A stretch of 64,000 bases of DNA from Rotaria socialis. Its lineage: Eukaryota > Rotifera > Eurotatoria > Philodinida > Philodinidae. Positions 51,541 through 63,051 of this stretch are shown here, in pieces (within the stretch, counting starts at the first letter, position 1; the number at the start of each line of letters is the position of its first letter). A program made the translations under genes and the position numbers. The stretch is from positions 172,417-236,416 of the forward strand of contig CAJNYU010002755.1 of NCBI GenBank assembly GCA_905331475.1, written 5' to 3'. The notes below the pieces were generated by a model that saw nothing but the letters and a program-made list of their open reading frames with translations, was not told the DNA's origin and did no database searches.

Positions 51541-54005
51541 ATTGTAGAAAATAATCAAAAATCAATAAAAGAGAGACAGACGTATTGTTTGAATTTAAAT
51601 AATCGTTTTTACACAGTAAATAAATCGGCTCGTATTTGCCAATGTGAACGGATACTATTTCTATGCTATTTAATATGGCGATGTAATAGTAACCATAAAT
51701 TTCTCAACTGCTGACAATGGTCGCAATGTTATTGAAGAAGAGAGGAATAAAAAAAAAGAAATGACTCGAAAAAAAACTTTTTCTTTTTCACTTTTTTTGT
51801 TTGTTTATAATCGTCTATTGGATCATGAAATGCTATGTGTCTTCGTCACCCTCTCAAAACTTTTACAAATGCTTCGATGTCATAAGAGGAATCTGAACAA
51901 ATGTTTGATTGATTGATTGAAATAAATCTGAAGATGTTGAGAGATGAAAGACAGAATTTTTTATTTTCACATTTAGCAACAGGTATTTCAATTGAATAGA
52001 AACTCCTGTGGTTTGTGGTTACGGAAAATTAGTCATAGGAAAAATAAACCAATAACCACTTAGCAGAGAAAAAAAAAGCAAACATCCCTATGACTCTTTT
52101 TTAATTACCTCAACATTTTTCCGTATAGTGTACGATGAAATATTCATGTATGGTATTTATATAACCAAGTTGTATGGGGTTATTCACCTTTTCTTTTTGT
52201 GTGCAGATGTTCAAATGAGAGTATATAAAGCAAATTTACTTCCTTTCTTTTTCATGTTCCTATTCCTACAGCTGAAGTACAATCGATTAATACTAGTTAA
52301 AAGAACTCTCACATGTTTACCTAACACGCTTGTTAAATTACTTTAAATTTTCAGTCGCATGCCTTCTTACATATTGCTCTGTGCTTTCTTCTTTTTCAAG
52401 AGAATTTTTTTTTAAATATTTTCATTTCAACATTTTAAGATTTAATTTGGATGCAAAAAAAAATGAGCTAATCTCAATAGGGTCACATCCACTTCAAACT
52501 GATAGAATAACGAAAAGTTTATGTATGCTATTAACAAGTTACACTATCCAATGATTTTTACATAAAATATTCATCCGAAGTTTATTCGTCGTTCTTTTTT
52601 TGTTATTTCAAGGTTTCATAGTTTCTTCCATCGATTTCATTTTTTTTATTCTTTGTCCATTCGATGTTTCTTCAAACATGAAAGACAAACAACACATATT
52701 TAAATCAAATATGATCATTCGTTCGATCGATAATGTGTGGCTGCTTTACACTAAAAACTATGGTACTTTTTGCATATACTTAAGGAAAAGAAACTGAAAT
52801 GTTGTATCCTTATTGTTTTTTCTTTGCAGCTGTAGCTCTTATGAGAAAGACAGCAATAGTAATAATAATAATAATAATCATGCTGTCTTGTTCATAAATA
52901 ATAAAAATAAAAATTGAGTTAAAACAATTCAGTAAAGTGTTTTCTTCCGGAGAATGTCAGAATCGATCGTGAAAAAGATTTTAACCGGAAGACAACAAAA
53001 ATAGGCCGAAAGAAATTGTCAGATATGTCATTGTGTATATATGCAAAAAATATTTCTAGCAGGGCTTCTCGTAAGATTAAATAGAATTGTATAGGTTTGA
53101 TTCTTACATCAAGAACAACATTTCTTTCGATTTTTTTTTGTACTCACATTTATTTATATACTATTACCAGATATATGGATGCACAATGCACTCTTAATAT
53201 ATGATACAGATGATTGTTTGGCTAAGAGTTACCAACGTTGTCACAATCAATGTAGTTTTTGTAAAACAAAATCGAAGTAAATTTTTAAATTGAACAAATG
53301 CCTATAGGATTTCTTTTACCATTTACACTTATCGAATGACAACACTTAACCGCAGATTACTGGATGAAAAATGTAATCGCCATGAACGTTCGTTCAATTC
53401 GTTGCGTTGCTAAGTGATAGACGAACAGTGACGTTCAAAACTATGCATATAAAGTTGAAATTTTATGAATAATATTTTAGGAAAATGGCAATTCCATATT
53501 CTTGAAAAAAATCCTTTTCAAGTAAATGACTCTTCTTGAAACACCATAATTAATTCATTCATTTTATAGCAGCATCTAAAACGGCAAAGTCATATTAAAC
53601 TTGATTTTGTTATTTATTCTTTGCAAAAACTGAAACATAAAAATTAATTAGAGTTCATTTAGAAGTTAAATTTAAAAAAATATTCATAAATCCCTGGTGT
53701 TTGAATAATAGTTAGCGCCATCTATATAGAACATTGGTTATTTTTCATCGAAATCTGTTCGAAATTCATTGCATATCATTTATAAATATGATTCAAATAA
53801 AAATATGAAACTTTTCATTATAAATTATGGTCTCGAAATTCTTTCGAAAAAACGAACCATTCAGTGCATTTTCTGTTCTCAGTCAGTGAAGTTAATTCAT
53901 CGTCGGAATTGCTTAATAATTTCTTTTCATCGTTGTCCAGTTTATTCGATCCGTTGTTTTTTTTTAATAGATAGAAAACCATCATCTCAAAAAATTAACT
54001 GCAAA
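51541..54005. other. Divergent upstream region between rootletin and NOG1
   Basis: About 2.5 kb separating the rootletin start (-) from the NOG1 start (+). It holds an (ATA/AAT)n stretch near 52858-52880 and several chance frames (52128-52797) without supporting features. An open frame from 53769 is in phase with the NOG1 ATG, but the conserved protein begins at 54006; TTTTTTTTTAATAG at 53957-53970 looks like a 5'-UTR or trans-splice acceptor. Confidence 0.5.
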
Positions 54006-56464
54006 ATGGCATCATCGCAGTATAACTTTAAGAAGATTATTACCATTCCTACAGCTCAAGTACGCTCTTTGACCTTTATAAAAATTAAATCGTTTTTAAT
54101 TTAAATTTTAGGATTTTATTGACATTATCCTTTCGAAAACTCAACGAAAGACACCAACAGTCGTTCATAAACAATATAAAATTGCTCGTATTCGTAATTT
54201 TTATTTACGAAAAATAAAATTTACCCAACAAAGTTTTCATGATAAACTTCAAGCAATTCTTACTGAATTTCCTAAACTTGAGGTAAATGATCGGCTCGAG
54301 TTTTTATCATAAAATACAATTCTATTTTCCAACAGGAAGTTCACCCGTTCTATGCTGATCTCATGAACGTTTTATATGATAAAAATCATTATAAATTAGC
54401 ACTTGGCCAACTGAATATTGCTAAAAATTTAATTGATAAGTAAGGAAAAGATTTTCCAAGAAACTATAGAAAATAATTTTCTCTTGTAAATATTAGCGTA
54501 TCAAAAGATTATGCAAGAATGATGAAGTTCGCTGATTCACTCTATCGATGCAAATGTTTAAAACGAGCAGCTTTGGGAAGGTAAGTTCATCTGAAACTAT
54601 TCTCTAAAAATACAAATTCAATTCGTTGTTTTTCTTCTCGCGTAGAATGGCAACAATAGTAAAACGCCAAGCACAAAGTTTACAATATCTTGAACAAGTT
54701 CGTCAACATTTATCACGTTTACCATCGATTGATCCAAATACGCGTACACTTCTAATTTGTGGTTATCCAAATGTTGGTAAATCAAGTTTTCTCAATAAAA
54801 TAACACGTGCCGATGTTGAAGTACAACCGTATGCATTTACAACTAAATCACTTTATGTTGGTCATACGGATTATAAATATTTACGTTGGCAAGTTGTTGA
54901 TACACCGGGTATTCTTGATCATTCATTAGGTAAGATTTTATCATTCGAGTAATTCGTGTATAGAGCTTCTTTGGTTTTTATAGAGGATCGAAATACTATT
55001 GAAATGCAAGCTATTACTGCATTGGCTCATCTTCGTGCAGCAATTCTTTATGTTATGGATATTTCGGAAACATGTGGTTATACACTTGAAGAACAAGTAT
55101 GCCGTTTTACATTCTATAAACAAGTAGCAGCTTTCTAATTGATCTATTACTTTTAGCTCAATCTATTCAATAATATCAAAGTATTATTCACCAATAAACC
55201 ATTAATCATTGCTCTCAATAAAATCGATATCAAACGACTCGATGAATTATCTCCAGAGAAACGAGCTGTTTTCGAACAATTCGCTAAAGACGATGTAAAA
55301 ATCGTCGAAATGAGTACGTTTTCTGAAGAAGGTGTCATCGAAGTTCGAAACGAAGTAATTTATCTGAAACATTAATTTCACAGAGGAAAAAACTATTTTT
55401 TGTTTGTTAAAGGCTTGTGATCGTTTATTAGCACATCGTGTTGATATTAAACTGAAAAGTCGTAAAGTCAATGATGTTCTCAATCGTTTACACGTAACAC
55501 AACCGCTAAAACGGGACGAACGTGTACGCGCGCCGTACATACCCGAAGGTGTTATTCAACGTTTAGAATCTATGCAAGTCAACAACGGTCAAGATCAACC
55601 AGCTAAAAAGAAGACCGAACGTGATCTAGAAGTCGAATTGGAAGAAGACTACCATTTAGATTTACGTAAAACATGGTGTTTGGAAAATAATGACGAACGT
55701 TACGATGTTATACCGGAAATTTATCGCAATAAAAATATTGCTGATTATATCGATCCAGAAATCATGGCTAAACTCGAAGAGCTAGAACACGAAGAAGAAG
55801 CACGTGATCAAGCCGGATTTTACGATTTGGATGAAAGTGAAGACGATGAAGAAACTACAGCCATAAGAAAGTTAGCAAAAAAAATTCGTTATAAACGCCA
55901 AGTTATCATTGGTGAATCTCGATCGAAAAAACAAGCTCGACGAACACCATCTGTGCCAAGACCGAAGAAACCCATTGTTCGAGAACATCTAGAAAGTACA
56001 ATGAGCGAATTAGGCATTGACATGGACAATAAAGAAGATGTAAGAATTAGAAAAACAACCTAGGAGACTATTCGCACAAGTCCCTCTAATGAATTTTATT
56101 TTTGTTTTAGTCACACTATGTTGCTAAGATGCACGAAACACGTAGTCGTTCGTTGAGTAGACCAGCAACCAAACGTAAGCGTGAAGATTCAGAAGGAAAT
56201 GTACGTAGTAGTTCGAAAGTACCTCGTGATAAATCTGGTGTACGCGATGTTAAAATGGCTACGAAAGCAAGAAAGATCAATAAACTTGGTCAACGTAAGA
56301 TGAATTTGGATGCTAGACTTGGTGAATCCGACAGAAGAATATTCACTGAAAAACCCAAACATTTGTGTAAGTTATTAATTGTTTTTTTTTTCTAATTGAA
56401 ATTCTATGTTGGCTCTCTTCTAGTTTCCGGCAAACGATCATCTGGCAAAACAGATCGACGATAG
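54006..56464 (+). CDS. GTPBP4: Nucleolar GTP-binding protein 1, NOG1 (10 exons)
   Basis: Exons: 54006-54059, 54112-54282, 54336-54439, 54497-54580, 54646-54929, 54984-55096, 55157-55354, 55413-56039, 56111-56366, 56424-56464. They join in phase to 643 aa (human GTPBP4 634 aa). It is a nucleolar GTPase needed for maturation of the 60S ribosomal subunit. The N-terminus has the NOG1 helical region ([50 protein letters not shown]). The G domain has [10 protein letters not shown] (G1), DTPGILDH (G3) and NKID (G4). The C-terminus is charged and ends [18 protein letters not shown], as in the family. AATAAATAAA at 56501-56510 is the likely polyadenylation signal. The UNG gene begins 126 bp after the stop. 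Confidence 0.95.
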
Positions 56465-56590
56465 TAGATGTTTTCTATTGTTAATTGTTTTGTTTTTCGG
56501 AATAAATAAAGAAAAAAAAAATAATTTTTACGAACGAAAAAGACAACAGTTGTTCTCTTATGATCAATTCTTGTAGATTGTCAAAAACGA
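56465..56590 (+). promoter_or_regulatory. Short NOG1-UNG spacer with polyadenylation and possible trans-splice signals
   Basis: AATAAATAAA at 56501-56510 is followed by a pyrimidine-containing stretch ending CTTGTAG at 56571-56577 and then the UNG ATG at 56591. This is the arrangement expected in an operon, where the upstream message is cleaved and a spliced leader is added to the downstream one. Bdelloids are known to use spliced leaders; use here is inference. Confidence 0.45.
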
Positions 56591-58034
56591 ATGGCTACAC
56601 AAAAATCAATCACATCTTTCTTTAGAAAAAAACGCGAAATATCGGATGTAGATGAAAACGAAGATGTTAAGGAGGTAAATATAATTATCAGCTCTGAATT
56701 TTCCGATGTCTGAAATTATACCGTTGATTGTTAGTAAAAAATTCACTCAATTACTTTGCAATCTATCCTTCCTGTATGAGTGAACACTAAAATTTGAAAT
56801 TTTTTCGATAGCATAGGTGCAGAATTTTTTCACAGTGAATTGAAAATTCTTTTTTTTCTGTTTTCCAAGCCTGCAGCTACAACACCGAAGCGTATTAAAA
56901 CAGCATCGAATACACCGGTAGCATCTCCTTTTCGAATTTCTCAACCGAATTCACCAATTGTACCAAAAACCGACGAAGAGAAACGTTTAGCCGAACGTGT
57001 TGAACACAATCGAGTCGTGGCAAAAATGAAACTTGAAGCTAAAACAACACGTGGACTTGTTGTTAATATGGGTGTATCGTGGTATAAAGCATTCGAAAAA
57101 GAATTTTCTAAAGAATATTTTCAAAAGGTATTTTTGATCTTAACAAGAAAAAAAATACCGTGTCGTTTTTTAATTAGTTAGCAAATTTTATTGCCGATGA
57201 ACGAGAAAAAGGTGTTACTATTTATCCACCACCAAATCATGTTTTTACATTTACACGTATGTGTGAATTGAACGAAGTTAAAGTTGTTATTCTTGGACAA
57301 GATCCATATCATGGACCCAATCAAGCACATGGCCTATGTTTTTCAGTACGAAAAAATGTTCCACCACCGCCAAGGTTTGTAAAAATAAGCATATATTCTT
57401 ATCTAATAGATATTCTACTTTTTGTTTTAGTCTTCAAAACATGTATAAAGAACTAAAAGCTGATATACCAGGTTTTGTTATGCCTACTCACGGAACTTTG
57501 TTGGGTTGGGCTAAGCAGGGCGTTCTATTACTCAATGCTTGTTTAACTGTTGAAAAAAGTAAAGCAAATTCACATAAAGGAAAAGGCTGGGAAAAGTTTA
57601 CGGTAAAAACCTTCTGATTTCTTAGTTAATCTTATTTCTGTTTTCTAGGATGCTGTTGTTCAATATCTCAATGATCGTTCAGCTAATATTGTATTCTTAC
57701 TTTGGGGTAGAGATGCTCAAAATAAAGGAGCTCGAATTAATAAAGTAAATTCGATATGTTAATGGATTTCAATAGAAATATCATTTCTCTTCTTTTTTTA
57801 AATATTTAGCAACGTCACCATGTTCTAGCAACTGCTCATCCATCGCCATTATCGGCTTATAATGGATTTATGGGTTGTAAGGTATTTGAAACATCATCTG
57901 TTTTTTTTTCTAATTTAAACTAAAATTTTCCTTTCTAGCATTTTTCGAAAGCTAATGCTTATCTTAAAGCTGCTGGTCTTCCTGAAATTGATTGGTCCAA
58001 TTTACCATCCGAGGATGAATTTCCACTGGATTAA
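56591..58034 (+). CDS. UNG: Uracil-DNA glycosylase, nuclear-type with PIP box (7 exons)
   Basis: Exons: 56591-56674, 56870-57127, 57178-57374, 57431-57602, 57649-57744, 57810-57881, 57939-58034; 324 aa in phase (human UNG2 313 aa). The enzyme removes uracil from DNA at the start of base-excision repair. Residues 4-11 (QKSITSFF) are a canonical PCNA-interacting PIP box, as in UNG2. Residues about 25-75 are a basic, disordered linker. The catalytic core has the water-activating loop [18 protein letters not shown] with the catalytic Asp, the [11 protein letters not shown] segment, [26 protein letters not shown], and the leucine intercalation loop [11 protein letters not shown] with the catalytic His. 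It ends DEFPLD. Polyadenylation signal AATAAA at 58203-58208. Confidence 0.96.
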
Positions 58035-58719
58035 AAAAATCGAGATATTTTGATTATGTATTTTTTTGTATAATATTTTTTTTCTCTCTTGCGTTTTCGT
58101 ACGTTCATCTAGTCTTTCTACTCAATGAAACTTATGTCAGATCTTATTTATCCTTTTTTTATTTTCATCTTAACTTATGTTCAATGTCTCTTGATTATTT
58201 TCAATAAAGAAAAGCTTATGTCTCACAGTAATCATTCCTTTGCAATCCAAGGGTGTGGGTGTCGGCGACCATTATAAGAGAGCACCCTCCTAGACTCACA
58301 TCCATATCCTTCGAAAAATTCTTTTGTTATTATGTCTAAATTTTCAATACCTTACAATTTGAATATCTCGATCTAGGCGCGCCACGGCAGCTCATATTTT
58401 CAGTTTGGTAGTTTCTTGTTGAGGACTATCATTTGGCACCAAAATAGTTAAGGAAATCGACTGGCATGACAAGTCATTTTTCTATGTCAGACATACAAAT
58501 GGTGTGGGTCATTACCAGGTAGAGAAAAATGTATTTCATTGTGAGACGAGCTACTTCGAATTTGTTTTGGTTAACCACAAGCAGTTTTCAAAATTTAATT
58601 CATAAGTTCAGACGACATTCGTTTTGTTATCTTGTGATTCCAATTTTATTTCTAATCGCCCGCTACTTTCACTTCACTTTTATTACCCAACATTATCTCT
58701 TCCGATGTTTTCGCATTTT
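58035..58719. other. Convergent intergenic region
   Basis: Lies between the ends of UNG (+) and the glycosyltransferase-like gene (-). It carries GGGTGTGGGTGTCGG at 58251-58265 and GGTGTGGGTC near 58501, both telomere-like. No gene seen; frames at 58529-58890 are antisense or chance. Confidence 0.5.
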
Positions 58720-59775
58720 TTATTTAAAAAACAAAGTAAAATCGCCCTGCTCAATATCAACACTGAATCCACCAATAAAATTATTCGTCTCACTCAAAAT
58801 TCCATTCTCCTCACCAGCCAAAGCAGCATGATTCTGCATATTCAATTTAATCATGCTCTTTATTCTTTCCTCTTGTCTTTCACCCAATAAATTCATTCTA
58901 CCATGTTGATGACCAACAGTGACCTTCTTGCCATTACCCGAATAAAACATCCAAGCACCCCATTTTTTCCATTTTTCAAATGCAGCTTCTTTAGTAGGTG
59001 CATCCCTCATGCTTTGCATGTACGCTGTTCCGAAAGTGTCTTCAATGAAATCTCCTCGTTTCAGCATTGGCATGGCAAAAATTTGGCGATAAGTTTCGAC
59101 AGAACATAGATGTGGTCTATCAAACCAGTGTAAACAAGCTACTAAATCATTGCTCAAGGGGCGATCTGATCGAAGATTTCGAGCTTGAGAGAATATATGC
59201 TGATAGTAGCGATGTGTATGACATTTGCTGGTTTCGTAATTTAGTGACATGCGTGAGAGGAAAGCAATATATTGTACTTCATCTTCGGTTTGTAAAATTG
59301 ACAAGAGATGAGATATTGGTGGATGAAATATAAACAGCCAATCGTGCTGAACAATCATAACATATGGTGTTTTCACGTAATCTAATGCAGCTTTGATACA
59401 GAAAGCAAATCCATTTCGTTTTTTCAATACGAGGAAGGTTACATCACGATTTAAGCTAGATGAGATCGAGCATGTCGGATCATCAGATGAACAAGCAACA
59501 TCGCCGAATAGTTTGCGAACATTTTCAATATAAGCAGGATACCGATCCGCTAGGTCCTGCGTGACACATCCTTTCTTCAATCTACTACGCTTGTGTAAGG
59601 CAACAGTAAAATTATCAAAAGTAATGACAATAGGAACCTCTGATAATGAATCTGGTAATGAAGCAAGAGTATTCTTAATCAGACCAGGCGATGGAGCTGA
59701 CGGAACAGGCGAAGTTGTTATGATTATTGTAAGTAAATTTGGCGAAATTGAACATTCGGGTAAAAAAGTCGACAT
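58720..59775 (-). CDS. Glycosyltransferase-like protein of unknown function, intronless, 351 aa
   Basis: One uninterrupted 351-codon frame. Near the N-terminus SPNLLTIIITTSPVPSAPS followed by IVITFDNF looks like the first beta strands of a GT-A nucleotide-sugar fold. Residues about 130-155 read CIKAALDYVKTPYVMIVQHD and then WLF, where QHDW occupies the place of the DxD metal site in family 2-like enzymes. Later WFDRPHL, GDFIEDTFGTAY and HQHGRMN resemble the acceptor and catalytic half. There is no signal peptide or membrane segment in this frame. The assignment rests on fold-like pattern, not on a recognised family. The absence of introns next to intron-rich genes makes horizontal acquisition plausible. 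The start is the first ATG; an upstream exon cannot be excluded. Confidence 0.6.
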   Translation of the reverse strand: MSTFLPECSISPNLLTIIITTSPVPSAPSPGLIKNTLASLPDSLSEVPIVITFDNFTVALHKRSRLKKGCVTQDLADRYPAYIENVRKLFGDVACSSDDPTCSISSSLNRDVTFLVLKKRNGFAFCIKAALDYVKTPYVMIVQHDWLFIFHPPISHLLSILQTEDEVQYIAFLSRMSLNYETSKCHTHRYYQHIFSQARNLRSDRPLSNDLVACLHWFDRPHLCSVETYRQIFAMPMLKRGDFIEDTFGTAYMQSMRDAPTKEAAFEKWKKWGAWMFYSGNGKKVTVGHQHGRMNLLGERQEERIKSMIKLNMQNHAALAGEENGILSETNNFIGGFSVDIEQGDFTLFFK

Positions 59776-60705
59776 TTATGGTAGGCCAAGACCGCACTTA
59801 CTTTGTATTGAACTTACCAGAAATTGCATCAAAACATGATGCAATGGTCATCGATAAAGAAGTTCAAATTACAACTTTCATCAAGTGATGAAATTGTCAA
59901 TTCTAAAACATACTAAAGTAGAAATTTTGTTATACTATGAATTAGATTCCATTATTGATGTACAAAAGAAAGGGTGAGCACTGGCTTTGCCTGCCCACAT
60001 TCACAACCTGTTCTATTTTCACGAAAAATCATTCCGACCTTAATACATTTCGATCGAGCGTGAAAACTATCAGAATAGTTTAATCTCGGAGTAGAATCAA
60101 GAAACTCTAAGTATTTTGACCTTTTCAAGCAACATCTAAAATGGTTCAGGATAGAAATAAATCTAACTGGAGATGGCTTTAGAATAACCACGAAATATAC
60201 TGAAGTTTTTCGAAGCAGCGTGAAGCATATTAAGTCGTAATTTGTTCCGCTTGTTTTAACGTCAGATACCTTTTCTCGTTGGAGGCTATGCGAATTTCTT
60301 GAAAAGATTGAAATGAATCATACAAATTGAGAGTAACCACGCAAAATAACATTGATTTTGTTTCTTCTGCAGGTTGCCATTGATGGCAAATTATTTTTTA
60401 TTGTTTTATTGCTGTGATGATTATAAAGGCGGTGTTGAAGAAATTGAAAATAGTCATTGGTAGGGAGAGAAACGACATAAAGTTTTCGTCATTTTTTGAT
60501 TCTTCAATCGGGTATTGATGACAGAGAACATAGGCGTTGGAATAAGTAGCTTTTACCCTTATTTACGATGGACGATATTTTAAGGCATGTTGACTCTTCT
60601 ACAAAATAGGACACCAGTAGGTGGATGCTATTAGCAATATACTCATTTTTGTGCACAAAACAAAATAGACTAACGATTTGGAAGAAAAAAGAAAAATACC
60701 GATCG
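59776..60705. other. Intergenic, no gene seen
   Basis: Upstream side of the glycosyltransferase-like gene. Small frames at 59952-60191 and 60504-60773 lack any supporting feature. Confidence 0.5.
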
Positions 60706-60992
60706 CCCAGGTCGAACATTCCGGCCACCGGATCCCGTAGGATACTCCAGGGAATATGTGGGAAAGTCATCATATCCTGCAGAAAAACACGAGAAATCGC
60801 TGGAACATGGAAGCAGTATTCCGGTCAATAATACGGCCGGACTTTTCCTACCAAGTTCCGGCGCTTTCCGGCAGGAATTGATCGGAAATCACCGGAAAGA
60901 ATCCGAAAAATTTTTAACCGGAATACTACTTCCACAAAATCAACGGAACTACCCGTAACCGGCCGTTTCCAGGCCGGACTATTCGACCTGGG
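60706..60992. mobile_element. 287-bp GC-rich element with terminal inverted repeats
   Basis: The left end CCCAGGTCGAACATTCCGGC is matched, inverted, by the right end GCCGGACTATTCGACCTGGG with two mismatches. The interior is full of CCGG and TTCCGG words and stands out from the AT-rich surroundings. No coding capacity and no clear target-site duplication. It is probably a small non-autonomous DNA element. Confidence 0.7.
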
Positions 60993-62478
60993 ATTCCAAT
61001 AGATATCTGTATGTTTTATAGCCCACTAAAATCTTTTTTTTTAATATGGTCACTCGATAGTAATGGCTTGGAAATTAGTGCCATCCTCCTACAATCTTCT
61101 TCTAAGCGTGGTTTCACTAATATTTATACCTTTCTTTGATAATCTAACTGTAACTTGGCCTGCAAATTCGATAGAATATTGAGCTATGATCGATTGAATC
61201 ACTATTCCTTGTTTTCCCGTTGTACACTATTTACGCCCAGATTTTTCTTCAACTTCTACATCTCCGGTTATTTCATACCTTTCTAATCTGAAAAAAATGG
61301 TGTCATATGGAACTATTTATGGTTCTACCCAAGATACTGAACCTTTCAAGATTTCACTCGCTCATTAATAAACCATCGAAGGTTCTAGCTAGTTTAAAGA
61401 ACCGTCTAAGATCTTCAATAGTTCCGGATGTTTGAAAAGATTCCGTCCTGCACCATTTTTTCAAAGATGCTTTTGGCTTGAAGCAAGATACTATATTTTC
61501 GGAACGTGATTTAATTAATATAAATCTCAAATAAGTTGCTGAGATCGAGTAATCTGAATTCATCATCATTTTTTCGATCAAAGCTCCCAATGATCAGAAA
61601 TTGATTCCATCAAAAAATTGAGGGCTGTAAAATTAGACTTTGCATTTCAACTCCGATCTGAATTCTGATCGAAGCTTGGAGTCGGTTATCGATATCCAGG
61701 TATCCGAATCCGTCATAATTTTCTCGATGCCAGGGATGCGAAATTTGAATGATAGACTTGGGTAGTTGTGTGTGCAAAATCAATTCAATAATTAGTGGTA
61801 TCTTTTCAAGTGTGATTGTTAAGTGTTAGATTAACGTAAAGTGCCACACCTAGACACGGGTGTGGGCGTAGATATCCTTCCCTCGCATACCCACACCACC
61901 ACATGGTATGTTTCTTTTCTGAATTCTCCCACACGGACAGTCCATCCTGAAACTTTTGCATGTTTCTGGGTGCGTAACTTTTTATAGATGAAACGGAGAC
62001 CCACCCTCAATTACAATGGTCAGCAATTATAATAAACTTCGTGTGAGGAAGTAAAAAACGTATATAAAATGTGCACGCTCGAAGCAAAAGGTAGATTTTT
62101 GTAATGCAGAAAAAAATGCTTCTTATGCTGACAGTTTGAAGAATTAATTACTGTTTTTCATTGGCAGACAGGAGAGAAGAAAGAAAATATTCCGAGATGG
62201 AAAATATTTGCTTATAATTGACTAAAATAAAATGCTGAAACAATGTCTCTCTTTTATGTTGAATTACATAGACACTGAGGATTTTTGAATCAATATGTGC
62301 GAGAATGCAAAATAATAAAAAAAATTCTTTTTACGTCACTGTATTCCATAGAAACAAGAAGTACGTAAATAATTATTTTTGCACTATCCACAGTTACTCC
62401 TTTTAAGGCTTCATATAAATCAATAGCACAAAAGAAAATTTCATCTAAGTTATTTTGCGTACTTTTATAAGATACGAA
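60993..62478. other. Intergenic, no gene seen
   Basis: AT-rich spacer with telomere-like GGGTGTGGGCG at about 61859-61869 and its complement-like ACCCACACC near 61890-61898. The minus frame at 61354-61590 has no supporting feature. Confidence 0.5.
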
Positions 62479-63051
62479 ATGTCCACAAGTGGTAGCAAAA
62501 GTATTCAAGAGGTGCTAGATGAGTACTATATTGATGCAAAGGGTGGATTTGTCGTCGATGCTGCAAGAGCTCTAATTTCGGCGCTCATTAACAAACGTAC
62601 CACCAATCAAAGCAAGGTCAAAAAAGCCTTCAATACTCTTTTGAAATACTATGATGAATATCCAAATATCATGAGTCCATTAGGACTCGGAATCGGCATT
62701 ATATTTTTGATTGATTCAAATAATGATCGAAACGTCGTAAGAAGATTACAAGGAGAAATAATAGCCGCTTTTAAAAAGTATCCTCACACCTTGTGGGAAC
62801 AGCGTCTGACCGAAATTCAAGTCGAAGCAAAAGAACTGAAAACTCGCCAATTGACCATGGGCACCCTCAAGTTCATCATGTCCATCTCAATTGGTTATCT
62901 TGCGTACGCAAGTACGGCAGGTATTTTGGCAAAGACTGCTTTGGCTGCAGGATCCACCGGATGTGGAATGGCTGGTGTGATAAACAGCGTCAACTACTAC
63001 AATTTACATGAGCTCATCAAACGTTTAGAAAGAGATGACTATTTGAACTAA
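62479..63051 (+). CDS. Orphan protein with predicted C-terminal membrane hairpin, 190 aa
   Basis: A single-exon frame; I choose the ATG at 62479 (MSTSGSKSIQEV) over one at 62455 because the extra residues look untranslated. Residues about 1-60 are helical and charged, and about 65-77 (SPLGLGIGIIFLI) are hydrophobic. Residues about 126-162 (LKFIMSISIGYLAYAS, TAGILAKTALAAG, GCGMAGVINSV) could form a membrane hairpin rich in Gly and Ala. The end is charged (LIKRLERDDYLN). Its G+C is clearly higher than the flanking DNA. I do not recognise the family. Confidence 0.6.
   Translation: MSTSGSKSIQEVLDEYYIDAKGGFVVDAARALISALINKRTTNQSKVKKAFNTLLKYYDEYPNIMSPLGLGIGIIFLIDSNNDRNVVRRLQGEIIAAFKKYPHTLWEQRLTEIQVEAKELKTRQLTMGTLKFIMSISIGYLAYASTAGILAKTALAAGSTGCGMAGVINSVNYYNLHELIKRLERDDYLN

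Noticed and set aside
53769..54005. In-frame upstream extension of NOG1
   Set aside because: Conserved NOG1 proteins begin with the segment starting at 54006, and a likely splice acceptor lies between.
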